Made by a program: the position numbers and the translations under genes. The notes under the pieces are model-generated. The model was not told where the DNA came from, made no database searches, and was given only the letters and a program-made list of their open reading frames with translations. Below are positions 1 to 10,211 of a DNA stretch of 34,423 nucleotides, piece after piece. The stretch comes from Fimbriimonadaceae bacterium (lineage in GTDB: Bacteria > Armatimonadota > UBA10988). How positions within the stretch are numbered: position 1 is the stretch's first letter; the number at the start of each line of letters is the position of its first letter. Location: assembly GCA_020850355.1 (NCBI GenBank), contig JADZEX010000065.1, forward strand, positions 1 to 34,423, read 5' to 3'.

Positions 1-184
1 GGCGACACGACGCAGACGGGCGCCAGGTCGGTGTGGTCGGGCAGGAGTGGCCCGGCCAGCGCACCGCACGTGTGCCCCAAAGGCCGTAGGCGAGACGACG
101 GCCGGGCTATTGGCAACGGGCTCCTAGCCACCACACCCCGCGTCGTTCCGCCGCCGCGCGACGTGAAATGTCAGCGCCATTCGG

Positions 185-1579
185 CTACGAACCGAATAGC
201 CGTACCGCGGTCAACGCCACCTGGGCGCCGTTAGAGTTCGCCAGGTAGGTGCGGTCGGCGCCGCTGTCGTGGCGGCCAGTCAGTTCAAGGTAGTCACCGG
301 CCGACAAGCTGCCCAGCCACTGCGTCTGCAGGATGCAGGTTGACGAACCGCCGGTCACGGGTAGCCAGCTCTGTGTAAGGACGGCGGTGCCATTCTTCCA
401 GACGGCTATGATGCGGCGTCCGGTGGCGTTGGCGTCCCATGCCAGGATGCCCAGCACCAGGTAGACGCCCCCGTAGCCAGTGTCCACCGTGAAGCGCGTC
501 GGGCTTCCCGCGGACCAGGTGAACCCGACCAGCGTGCGGCTGGCCGACGTGAAGTCGACGGCCACGTAGGTGCCGGTGGCGACGGCCGTCTGATTCGTGG
601 TTAGAATGCCACTCAGCCTTGCCTGAGCCACTTGCGACGGGATGCTGACAGTTCCGGTGAGGGTGAGGTTCGCCGCCTGGTCGAGCGACAGGCCGTCGCT
701 GTCACGGACCAAGGCTGCGCCGGTCGACTTCAGCTTCACCCGCACGCCGTTGCTGCCGTCGAACTCCAGACCAGGGTTGGACGCCAGCACGACGCCGATT
801 CCGCTGCTGGTTTTCTCAATAGCCTTGGCGCCGTTGGCCTTCGCGGCCAGGCCAGGTGCTCCCAACTCCAAGCCACCAACTGGATCCAGCTTGGCGCTCA
901 GACCACTGCTGCTCAGTTGCAGGCTGCCGTCGGCGACATCGACGCGCAACTGGCCGGCGTTGTACTCCAGGCCGGAATCGGCATCAAGTGCCACCGCGCC
1001 GAGGTCGGCCCAGGTGGTGCCGTCGTTGCTGAACTGCCAGCAATTGCCGCTGGCCTGGTACCGTAGGGCCGGCAGATTGGCGTCGCCGTTTCGCGCGTAC
1101 AGCACCAGGTCGGCGTCCATCCCGGCGCCGATGGCCAGACTGTTGCGCCGCACGCCACTCTGCTCAGTGAAGCTGCTGAACGCGCTATCTGCCACAGTAC
1201 CACTGCCCAACAAGAGGCTGTCGGCGGGGGCAGTACCCTGGGCTACCAGGCTGAACGACCCAATCTGCCCGGACACATAGCTCGGCAACACGCTGTCGTC
1301 GAACGGCACCAGGTAGAGCCCACAGGTGCCGCTGGTATCCACGAATTCGATGGGCACCGGGCTGGCGGCGCCGGTCGGCCAGAGGCGACCGCTGTCGTCC
1401 CGAACCAGCGCCAGGAAGGCCGGGTAGGTTGTGCCGATGCCCCCGAAGTCGCCCTGACTGGCGGCGCCACCCCAGCACAAACCCTCGCCGGTATCGCTGC
1501 TCGGCGCCGTCACCGTCAGCCGCCCCAGCCAGTCGGTCAACGCCTCGTACGGCGTGGTGGTCTGATAGCGTGTCGGCAT
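185..1579 (-). CDS. Phage tail-fibre-like protein with C1q-like C-terminus
   Basis: The 464-residue product has the look of a trimeric fibre or receptor-binding protein. Residues about 200-300 hold short repeated units of the form GLEYNAGQLRVDV / GLSAKL / GLEFDGSNGVRVKL / DGLSLD, the kind of repeat common in phage tail fibres. Residues about 330-464 are beta-rich and end like a C1q/TNF-type jelly roll (GTYVAVDF, YGGVYLVLGILAW, GDYLELTGRH, VALTAVRLFGS). I see no signal peptide and no membrane segment. The ATG at 1579 is preceded by AGGAG about 6 nt upstream, which supports this start. It lies downstream of the giant RHS gene in the same orientation, with only a short coding remnant between them, so the three may be co-transcribed. 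It could equally be a bacterial surface or secreted adhesin; no other phage structural gene is visible. The exact function and ligand are unknown. Confidence 0.7.
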   Translation of the reverse strand: MPTRYQTTTPYEALTDWLGRLTVTAPSSDTGEGLCWGGAASQGDFGGIGTTYPAFLALVRDDSGRLWPTGAASPVPIEFVDTSGTCGLYLVPFDDSVLPSYVSGQIGSFSLVAQGTAPADSLLLGSGTVADSAFSSFTEQSGVRRNSLAIGAGMDADLVLYARNGDANLPALRYQASGNCWQFSNDGTTWADLGAVALDADSGLEYNAGQLRVDVADGSLQLSSSGLSAKLDPVGGLELGAPGLAAKANGAKAIEKTSSGIGVVLASNPGLEFDGSNGVRVKLKSTGAALVRDSDGLSLDQAANLTLTGTVSIPSQVAQARLSGILTTNQTAVATGTYVAVDFTSASRTLVGFTWSAGSPTRFTVDTGYGGVYLVLGILAWDANATGRRIIAVWKNGTAVLTQSWLPVTGGSSTCILQTQWLGSLSAGDYLELTGRHDSGADRTYLANSNGAQVALTAVRLFGS

Positions 1580-4500
1580 CTTCTTCTCCTGCGCCTACGC
1601 GGCGCCTGCCCGACGGGTGTGCTCAGTTCCGCAGCAGACCGATTCGCTCTCCATCCGGCTGCGCCTCCGCGCGCCAGCCGGCGAGCGGCAAGACCTCGCC
1701 AAGCGGCAACAGCAACACCGGCCCGTGCCGCCTGGCCACCATCGAGCGCGACCGGCCGGCCGCGGCGACTTGCACCGGATGCGGCCCAGGCCCACCCGGC
1801 ACCGGCTGCGCCACGACCACCGTCACCGCCAGCAGCCGTTCCAGCGCCGCCAACTGCGCCCGCCGTCCGACGGCTGCTGAGGCCGCCCCAGTGGCCGGGG
1901 AAGTCGGTGTTGTGCACCGTCGTCGATCCCGCCCCATCCAGCTCCGCCAGCAGGTTCTGCCCGTCCCACACGAACTGCGCCGTCCCCTCACCCGTCACCT
2001 TCCGCCGCCGCAGGCCGTCCGCGGCGTAGGTGTAGGTCTCGAGTCCGGTCAATGTCTCGACCGCCACCAGTCGATCCTCCGCGTCCCAGGTGTAACTGGT
2101 CAGCCCGCCGGGGCGCGACTCACTCAGCGTATTCCCATTCTGATCGTAACTTATGCTCGTGATTCCGGCCTCGCCGGAGCCATCGAACGTCGCCGTGCCG
2201 CTGGCGCGGAGCAGCAGGCCCGGGTTGCCGACGCGCTCGAAGGCGATGGCCAGCAGCGGCTTCGTGTCGGCTTCGACCTCAACCGGCGCGGGCAGCGCCA
2301 GGATCACCTGGTGCGCACCGGCCGCGGTCACTGTGCCCGTGGCGAGGGTTTCCAACACGGTCCAGTCCGCGGCGCGAGTCTGCAGGGCGACGGTCCACTT
2401 GTTCGAGGCGTCCCAGGTCCCCGTCGCCCCGACCACGCGGACCGTCGCGCCGGTCAGGCGATAGCTCGCGCCCGCCGACAACGGCAGGAGCAGGGCCAAC
2501 GCATCGCCCGAGTAGGGTGCCGGCAGGAGCGGTGGCAACTCCGGCGCGGCGCCACCCGCCGGCACCCAGGCGCCGCCGACCTGCTGTTGCAGCGCCACGC
2601 TGCCGGTCACCCGCAGCAGGTTCGGCGGCTGGCCGAGCGGCTCGCCGCGGACCGCCAAGAGCGGAGCCGTCGCGCCGTCGACCTCGCGGTCCGGCACGGG
2701 CACCGGCAGCCGCACGATTCCGGCCCCGGCCTGTTCATAGGTCGCCGTCGCCAAGGTCGTCACCGACCCCAGGCTGCCGTCACCCGCCAGCAGGCTGAAC
2801 AGCCAACAGTTCGCGGCGTCCCACGTCCCGGCGGCGCCGACCACCGCGATGCTGGTCTGCTCGACTCGGAACTCGTCGGCGCTGAGCTCGTGGCTCATGG
2901 CCACCGCCGCTTGGCTGTAGGGGCCGGCAGTCAGTTCACGCAGCGCGCAGACCGTGGCGCTCTGGTCACCGACCGCGGCATTGCTCTCAGACTGCCGCAC
3001 CTGGTCGGCCAGGTCGTAAACGTAGGTGGTGACCTGCCCGGTCTGCCGCTCCATCAGCAGCCGGTTACCCACCGCATCGTAGGTATAGGTAGTGTGGTAG
3101 GCATAGCTGCCCGTCCGCTGCTCCGAGGTCAGTTGCTGTGTGCGGTCATAGCCGTAGTACCAGGTGCCCTCGATCTCATCGACCTGAGTCCGGTTGCCGA
3201 CCGCGTCGTAGGTCGCGGTGTAGGCGGCGAAGACGACGCCGTCGGGGCGGAGCTGGCGCAAGCTGCTGGCCTGCCCGCGCGAGTTGTAAGTGTGGCTGGC
3301 CCGCACGCCATTGGCCAAGGTTTGCTCCGCGACGCGGCCCAGGCGGTCCCAGGTCCAGGTGGTGGTCTCGGCGCAGGGATTGACCAGGTGCTCGAGCTGG
3401 TCGTTGGCGTTGTAGGTGTAGGTGGTCCGACCGCCCGCCTGATCGCGCAAGGTGAGCCGATTGCCGACGGGGTCGTAGGTGTAGCGCAACGTCACGCCAG
3501 AGGGATCGTCCACGCTGCTGCGCCGGCCGAGGGGATCGAGGGTGAAGCTGCTGATCCCGGACTCGTCGCGCACCGCCAGCACCCGCCCGGCCGGGTCGTA
3601 GGTTGAGGTGACCCGGGCGTCGTTCGGGTAGATGCGCTGGATCTCGCGGCCGACGGGGTCGTAGAGGTAGGTCGTGACCCAGCCCCGGCCGTCCGTGCGG
3701 GTCGCCAGTTGGCCCCGCCCGTCGTAGGTGTAGAGCGTCCATTGCCCCAACGGATCCTGCGTCCCGACCTGTTGCCCGGCCAGGTCGTAGACGGTGGTCG
3801 TCCGCGCGCCGCGGGGATCGATGGCGGCGGACCACCAGCCGAGGTCGTCGTAGATGTTGGTGAAGACGTGCCCTTCGGCGTTCTGCGTCGCCGCCGTCCG
3901 GCCCAGCGCGTCGTAGAGATGGGTCGTGCGGCAACCGGCAGCGTCCTCGGCGGCGAGCAGTCGACCGAGCGGATCGTAGTACTGGGTGGTGCGGTAGCCT
4001 GCCGGATCGGCCGCGGCGACCCGCCCATCGGACTCGTAGTGCGTCGTGAAGGTGTGCTGTTCGGCATTGGTCGTCGCCGTCGAGCGGCCCAGCCCGTCGT
4101 ACGCGAAGCCGGTGGTCTCGCCCTGCGGCTGGACGCTGGCCACCTGCCGGCCATCGGCGTCGTAGGTGGTGCTCGAGAGGTGGTTGTTGGCGTCCTGCAG
4201 GGCGATGCTGCGGCCGCGGGCATCCGGCGTCGAGACCGTCGTGCCGCCGAGGTGGTCCGTGGTGGTGATTGGCCGGTACAGCGCGTCGTAGGTGGTCGTG
4301 GTGGTCGTGCCGACGGGATCGACGAGCACGCGCTGCTGGCCCGCCGCCAGGTTGGTCGTGGTGGTCCGCGCCCCCAGCGCGTCGACCGTGGCGACGGACT
4401 CGCTGCCGGCGTTGTAGATCGTGCTGGTGCGGTACCCGAGGGGATCGATGCTGGCGACCACCCGCCCGTCGTCGTCGTAGAGCTGGGTCGTGGCGCGGCC

Positions 4501-7500
4501 GAGGGGGTCGGTGGTGGCGACGTTCCGCCCAGCGGCGTCGTAGGTGGCGGTGGTCCGGCCACCGTGCGGTGCGATCTGCGCAATGACCGCCCCAGCGGCG
4601 TCGTAGACCGTCTCGCTGATGAGGCCCAAGGCGTTCTGTGACGCCGTCCGCTGGCCCGCGGCATCGTAGACCGCGGTGCTGCGGTAGCCAAGGGCGTCGA
4701 CCTGGGCGATGGCCTGGTTCGCCGGGTCGTAGACGGTGGTCGAGCGGTAGCCCCGGGTGTCGAGCGCGGCGATGCTGCGGCCCGCCGGGTCGTAGATCGT
4801 GGTGCGCACGCCGCCCACGGCGTCGATGGACGCCACCGGCCGGTCCAGGTCGTCGTAGGCCGTTGTCGTGCGGTAGCCCAAAGGCGTGACCTGGGCGATG
4901 GTCCGGCTGAGGTGGTCGTAGACCGTGGTGGCAGTGTTGCCCAACGCGTCGGTCTGCCCCACCGGCCGGCTGTGGGCGTCGTAGGTCGTCGTGGTGACGT
5001 GGTGCAGCGCGTCTTCAACCTCGTGGACGCGGCTGTACTGGTCGAAGCGGGTGAGGGTGCGGTAGTTGTTCGGGTCGACGCTCGCGATCGCGCGACCGTA
5101 GCCGTCGTAGACCGTCTGGTTGAGGTAGCCGAGGGGATCGGTCGTCGACCGCACCTGGCCGTAGGCGTTGTGGGTGTACGAGGTGCGGAAGCCGAGGGGA
5201 GTCCGCTCGGCCCGCAGGTGGCCCTCGGGGTCGTAGGCGAAGGAATGGGTCTGGCCGAGGGGATTGGTCTCCTGGAGGTGGTGCCCACCCGGACCGTAGG
5301 TGCTGGTCCAGACGTGGTGCAACGGGTTGACCCGGAGCACCTGATCGTCGGCCAGATCGTAGAGATAGGTGGTCACGTGCCCCAGCGGATCGGTCTGCGA
5401 GTGCTGCCGGCTGTAGCGATCGTAACCGTACACCCAACTGTGGCCCAACGGATTGGTGCGGCTGACCACCCGGTCGTGAGCGTCATAGCCCGCGGTGGTG
5501 ATGGCGCCCAGCGGGTTGGTCGTGGCGATGCGGTTGTCGCGGTTGTCGTAAGCGTAGCTGGTGAGATAGCCCAGAGCGTCCTGGGTCCGCACCAGCCGAC
5601 CGCCGGGATCGTAGGTGTTGCTGATCAGCGTTACGGCGCCGCGAACCTGGGTCTTGAGCTGGCCGATGCCTTGGGAGCAGACCTCGTAGGTGTAGGTGGT
5701 GACGTTGCCGAGGGCATCGCTGACGCTGGTCGGCTGGCCCCGCAGATTGTAGGTGGTGGTGGTGATCGAGCCATCGGCGTCGATCAACGTGGTCGGCTTC
5801 CGCGGGTTGTGCTCGTCCTCGTAGAGGTAGTCCGGCGAGCCCGGGTAGCCGCTGTCGGTCAGCATCTGGTTGGCGGCGAAATCCAAGCGCCAGACGCCGA
5901 CTGGCTCGTCCGCGGCCCCAGCGATCTTCGCGACGACCTGGTCCGTGCCGCCGTAGACGTAGATCTTCTCGGCCTCGCGGGCGTCGGTCAGGTAAGCCAG
6001 ACGATAGCTGTCCTCGTAGTAGGCCAGCCGCGCCGTGCTAGTCTCGCCGTCTTCCGGCCCGAGCGAGGTGAGCGTCCGCAGCAGTAGAAAGACGCCGGTC
6101 TGCGGAGCCAGTTCCGGATACTGCTGGTACGAGTAGCTCCAGCGCGGCGCGGCCGGAGCGGTCGGGCCTTCGTACAGCGAGGAGACCGCGACGAGCGTCG
6201 GGGCGCACTCCTCGACCGCGGCAAACGTATAGGCGACGCGACGGCCGTACCAGTCCTCCAAGCCGCCGAGCTGCCCATTGCCGTCGTAGGTGAAGTCCAG
6301 AACGGTGTTGCTGTCGTCGGCGGTGACCGCGGTCAGCCGCCGGTTGTTGTCCCAAGCAAACGCGAGGTGGCCCCCGGCGCTGTCCTGGCGCTTGATGATG
6401 GCGTAGGTGTCGCTGCTGTGGTAGGCAAAGTGCCAGATCGTCGAGCAACTCCAGACGACGGTCAGGCTGGTCCACTGTCCCGGCGTGGCCGCCGGTACGC
6501 CGGTCACCACGCACGGCCAGCCGGTTTCGACGACGAAGCTCCCCGTCGGCGCCCCGCCGGCGAGATCGACCGCCAAGCGGATGGTCGCGCCGAGGGGCAA
6601 CCGCAGCTCGAGGTCGGGCCAGGTAGCGGGCTCGCCGGTGTCGGCGATCACGATGTCCCAGTTGTGTTTCCAGCCCCGCGCCAGCCCCGGTGACGACTCG
6701 TTGAAGAGGGCCCAGTCGTTGCGCCAGACTCGCCGGAAGTTGACGGCGTAGCGCGGATCCTGGACCGCCAGGTCGGCCCCGGGGGCGTGCCAGACCACGC
6801 CGACGTGCGGCCGTGGCCGGAGCGTGTTGCCAGGACCGGACCCACCACGATCGGCGGCGCCACGGCAGAGGCCCCCTTCGTGGGGCGAATAGGTCAGCTC
6901 GCCGATGGCGGGATCCGGCGGCTGCCAGCAGTAGTCGTCGCGGCCGAGTGGCGGCGAGTTGGCGGGCAGGCCGCTGAGGTCCAGCGCCGTCAACCGACGC
7001 ACCGCCACGGTGAAGGGTCTGTTGACGACGAGGCGCTCGTCGGCGAGCATCTCCGCATAGCTCGCGGGGTCGTTCAGATCGTACGCAGCCCACGGCGCGC
7101 CGGCGTCACACCAGAACTGCAGCAGGTACTCGATGTCGGCGGTGTCCGTATGATCCGCCGGATTCGTTCCCCGGGCGGTGTTCCAGACACGGGTCCGGCT
7201 CGGTTTGAGGCCAGGCGTGATGAACAGCCCGTGCTGGTCCAGCCGCTCCCAGAGCCCGCCGCTCTCGGTCTGGAGCCATTCGTCAAGGGCGGGACAGCCG
7301 GCCGGGGCTGTGATTGGGTTGCCACTCTGGTCGAGGTAGGCCGTGACCCGTGACCAGATGACCCACTCCGAGGAGTGCGCCGCGACCGAGTCTCGGATCA
7401 CGCGCCGCCGTCCATCCGGCGACCGCACCAGGCCCCAGGCGGCGCCGCCGAGCGCCTTGCGGAGGCAGAGGGTGTAGGGAATCCCGCGCGCCAGGCTCTG

Positions 7501-9961
7501 CGAGCGCACATGGACACTCGCCGGCAAGGGCAGGCCTGGTTCGTCCTGCCGACCGGGGACCAGCCAGGGCTGGTTGGCGCCCCAGTACATCAACGCGGTG
7601 CCCAGACTCTCGTTGACGCCCCCGGCGCCGGGAGCGTCGGTCAGGTCGCTGGCGTCGACCTCGGCGGCGAGGCCCTCGACGTACCGCGCGGCGGCCAGGT
7701 CGGCGATCGGGCGGGCGTAGTGCAGGAGCCCGGTATTCGGATTGGTCGGGCAGTGTTGCAGCGGCTCGACGTAGCCCCGGCCCTGTTCAGGTCCGCTCTT
7801 GGACCAGGGGTCGCCGGGCCACTCGAGAACCCGGTGATTGCCGTCGCGAGCAAGGCTGAGGCCTTGCCAGTCAGCCAGGAAGTCCCACGTCGTTTTGACG
7901 GAAGCGAGTGTGCGGGGCTGCGGCTGGGCCTGGCGGCCGGTGTGGTCGCTACCGGGGTCATCCTCCAGCGCGAACTCCTCGACCACCAGGTCGACCGCTT
8001 CGTCGGCTGGGTTGGCCAACCCCTCGAGCCGCACCTGATCGACGACATAGAGCCGCGGCAGCGTGCCCTCGTCGGGACAGAGCAGGTCGATGTGGACCGT
8101 TTCCTGGTCCAGCTCCAGCGGAATGCTGTAGGTCACCAGGCCGGTTGAGCGCGTGTAGCTCCACTCCTCGGCGCGCAACCCGCCGCAGGTGTAGTGGGGG
8201 TCCGAGACGGTGATCGTGGAGTACTCCAGGACCAGGGTGAGCGCGGGCAGTGGATAGCCCCCGGGGCGGGTCAGCTTGAGACGCAGGTAACTGCTGCCAC
8301 CGAAATGGAAAACGTCTTCGGCGTAGGCCGGCTCGCGCGGGTCCCAGGTCTGGGTCTGTTCGTCGAACGAAGCTAAGTCCTCGGCGTAGGCCGCGGCCTT
8401 GAGGTGCCACGGCCAGGCCCAGTCCTTCGGCACGGGGGTCGGGGGGTTGCCGCTCTCGGTCTGGCTGCACAGCGCCAGGCGATCCCAGAGCCGGGTGATC
8501 GGCGTGTACGCCGCCGTGCCCTCGCCGGCGGCGGCGACCGTGAAGGCCGGTTCCGTCCGCGTGGAGTTCGTGGATTCCGTGACGTCCCCGGTGCAGTTCC
8601 AGCGCAGGTCTGGATCCCCGGTCAGCCCGGGCGCCAACGGCAGCGCCGACTTCTCGACGCCGCTCACGCCACCGACCGGCTGCGTCCCGCCTTCGACCCC
8701 GGCGTTGACGCCCGGCGCGTAGAGCGTGAGGTAGCGGTCATCGAAGCTGACTTCGCTCTCGTCGAGACTCGCCACCGCGGTTGGGCAGACCCAGGTCTTG
8801 AGCGCCCACTCCTCGTCAATGGAGAGCGCGAAAGTCGCTGAAGGGTGAATATCATGGCGTGGCGCCGGGTCGTAGACCGTCCCAGAGGTGTCGCTGAGCG
8901 GCAGCGCCGGACCGCTGGGCAACTCACTTAGCGCGTAGGCTGCGTCCTGCGCGGCGCTGTCGAGGAAGCCGCCCCGGACCGTCGGGTCCAGACCGCTGAG
9001 TCGTTCGAAGAGCCCACAGGTGGCATCCCACGCGAACTGCAGCGGCGGCGCGAGGTACCCGGTGAAGTCGCTCCAGTCGCCGGTCGGCGAGCCGATGCAG
9101 CGGCCGGTGAGGGTCTCGGAGCTGCCATAGGCCCGGAAGCCGTACTCCTCACCGACCGGCCCGCCGCCCCAGGTGGTGGCGTCGAAACTGCGTTCGAGGC
9201 CACTGAGGTCGAGGCCGGCCACGGTAATCGCTGCCAGATCATGGCCGACCATTGGCCAGCCGGCATAGCGGTGCATTCCGAACTGAAGGTGCGGGTCACC
9301 GAGCAACAGGTCGCCGATTTGGGCGTCGCTCTGCCCCGCGTACGCGGTGGCATTGCGGCGGGCGCCACTGCTGGCCGTGGCGTCACCACAGCGGACCACG
9401 ACCGTCGCCCCCGGGGTGAGGTACCAAGAGTCCTGGATGGACGCGTCGACCGGATGCATGTGATTGCGGTTGGCTGGCGGGTCGGCCCCGTAGCTGCGCT
9501 TGATCAACAACCCGGTGGCGGTGATCGAGAAGCTCGCCGCGACTTCCGGAAGGCGCTGAATCCAGTGCGGTGGGGCACCTGGGTCGCTGCCGCCCCAGTC
9601 GAAGGCCGCGAAGAGAGCCTGGGCGTCTGCGGTGGTGGTGGCCTGGTCCCACCCGGCCGCGACGGCAACCTCGAACACCAGGACGCTGACGTTCGCACCC
9701 GCTTGCAGCAGGGCCATCACCTCGTCGTAGTACGGATAGCCGGGGTCCGGCATGGAGGGGCTTGGCGGCGGCCCGAAGGCGGCCGCAAGATGAATGCTGG
9801 CCGTCACCGCGATGCCGCTGACCACGGCGGAGGCGAACCCGGTGGGGGGGGACTGTCTGGTCGTAGGCCAACTGCGGCCCGGCATCGTCCGGGAAGAGTA
9901 CCGCCCGCAGGCTACCCGACCACCCGAAGGCGCCCTCGGTGCCCACTACCCGCACGGCCAT
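1537..9961 (-). CDS. Giant RHS/YD-repeat protein, frameshifted at both ends
   Basis: This RHS-family protein of about 2,800 residues would form a large beta-cocoon at the cell surface or outside the cell. The open frame from 9885 to 1537 carries an N-terminal region of about 1,000 residues without YD repeats, then an RHS leader (ARGWKHNWDI, FAWDNNRRLTAVTADD), then about 40 copies of the 21-residue YD repeat (for example YDPAGR..A..DPLGYRTTT). Two beta modules of about 90-100 residues containing GTWDA interrupt the repeats, and the last recognisable RHS core is TDFPGHWGGLSS near 1873. The first 37 codons lie in another frame: an ATG at 9961 preceded by AGGGAG about 8 nt upstream gives MAVRVVGTEGAFGW..AYDQTVPP, which joins TGFASAVVSG only if the G8 tract at 9844-9851 has seven G. 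After WGGLSS the frame becomes low-complexity, so the usual DPxG(L/F) core end and toxin tip are missing. The gene may therefore be decaying, phase-variable, or affected by sequencing errors. Confidence 0.8.
1623..1853 (-). CDS. Short coding remnant between RHS and fibre genes
   Basis: This frame has a strong coding signature (third codon positions almost all G or C) from about 1853 down to a TGA at 1623. It encodes about 76 residues ending with GWRAEAQPDGERIGLLRN. It is not the frame of the RHS gene, which overlaps it as a low-complexity Gly/Ala/Arg run. No ATG with a good ribosome site is visible: a TTG at 1853 or GTG codons near 1826 are the only candidates. It may be the 3' end of a gene whose front was replaced by the RHS sequence, or a small independent gene. 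It stops 44 nt before the start of the fibre-like gene. I do not recognise the family. Confidence 0.35.
   Translation of the reverse strand: MAALERLLAVTVVVAQPVPGGPGPHPVQVAAAGRSRSMVARRHGPVLLLPLGEVLPLAGWRAEAQPDGERIGLLRN
3070..5760 (-). repeat. Degenerate 63-bp tandem array encoding YD repeats
   Basis: The DNA shows a strong 63-bp periodicity, for example gtcgtag or gtcgtaggt recurring every unit on the plus strand. Each unit encodes one 21-residue YD repeat of the RHS protein. The copies are diverged rather than identical, so this is an old coding repeat and not a recent DNA-level expansion. Confidence 0.75.
9844..9851. repeat. G8 homopolymer that breaks the RHS reading frame
   Basis: Eight consecutive G on the plus strand (eight C in the RHS coding strand) sit about 110 nt after the RHS start at 9961. 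Seven residues would join the N-terminal frame to the main frame. The tract is either a sequencing or assembly error or a slippage site that switches the gene on and off. Confidence 0.75.
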
Positions 9962-10155
9962 TGGCGAACTCCCTGCTGCGACTTCCGTACCCGGTGCAGT
10001 GGTACCTGAGCGAAGGGCCGCCTGTCAAGTCCAGATTACGGCCGGTGTTCGCCAAGCCGCTTCGCCAATCATTGCGGCATCGCGTCCCTGGTACAGACAG
10101 TGTTTGGTTTGGGCGCGGCGTGTTCCGAGGTCTGGTCCTGCGCGCCAACTGGGCT

Positions 10156-10210
10156 GCCGCGTTCCGCGGTGGCCCGCGCCGCGTTCCGCGGTGGCCCGCG
10201 CCGCGTTCCG
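10156..10210. repeat. 22-bp direct repeat, 2.5 copies, after glycosyltransferase gene
   Basis: The unit gccgcgttccgcggtggcccgc occurs at 10156-10177 and 10178-10199, with an 11-nt partial copy at 10200-10210. Each unit holds the small palindrome CCGCG-GAA-CGCGG (minus-strand reading). The array begins directly after the stop codon of the glycosyltransferase gene, within the 250-nt space before the RHS start. It could act in transcription termination, but no U-tract follows, so this is weak. Confidence 0.6.
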
Positions 10211-10211
10211 G

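Noticed and set aside
1-184. Left-edge sequence searched for a tRNA or gene end
   Set aside because: No cloverleaf, convincing coding frame or repeat was found in these 184 nt.
1429-3606. A 725-codon plus-strand frame opposite the RHS gene
   Set aside because: Arg/Pro/Ala-rich low-complexity translation, antisense to YD repeats.
3070-5760. Regularly spaced repeats that could suggest a CRISPR array
   Set aside because: The period is 63 bp with diverged units and each encodes a 21-residue YD repeat; there are no conserved repeat/unique spacer units.
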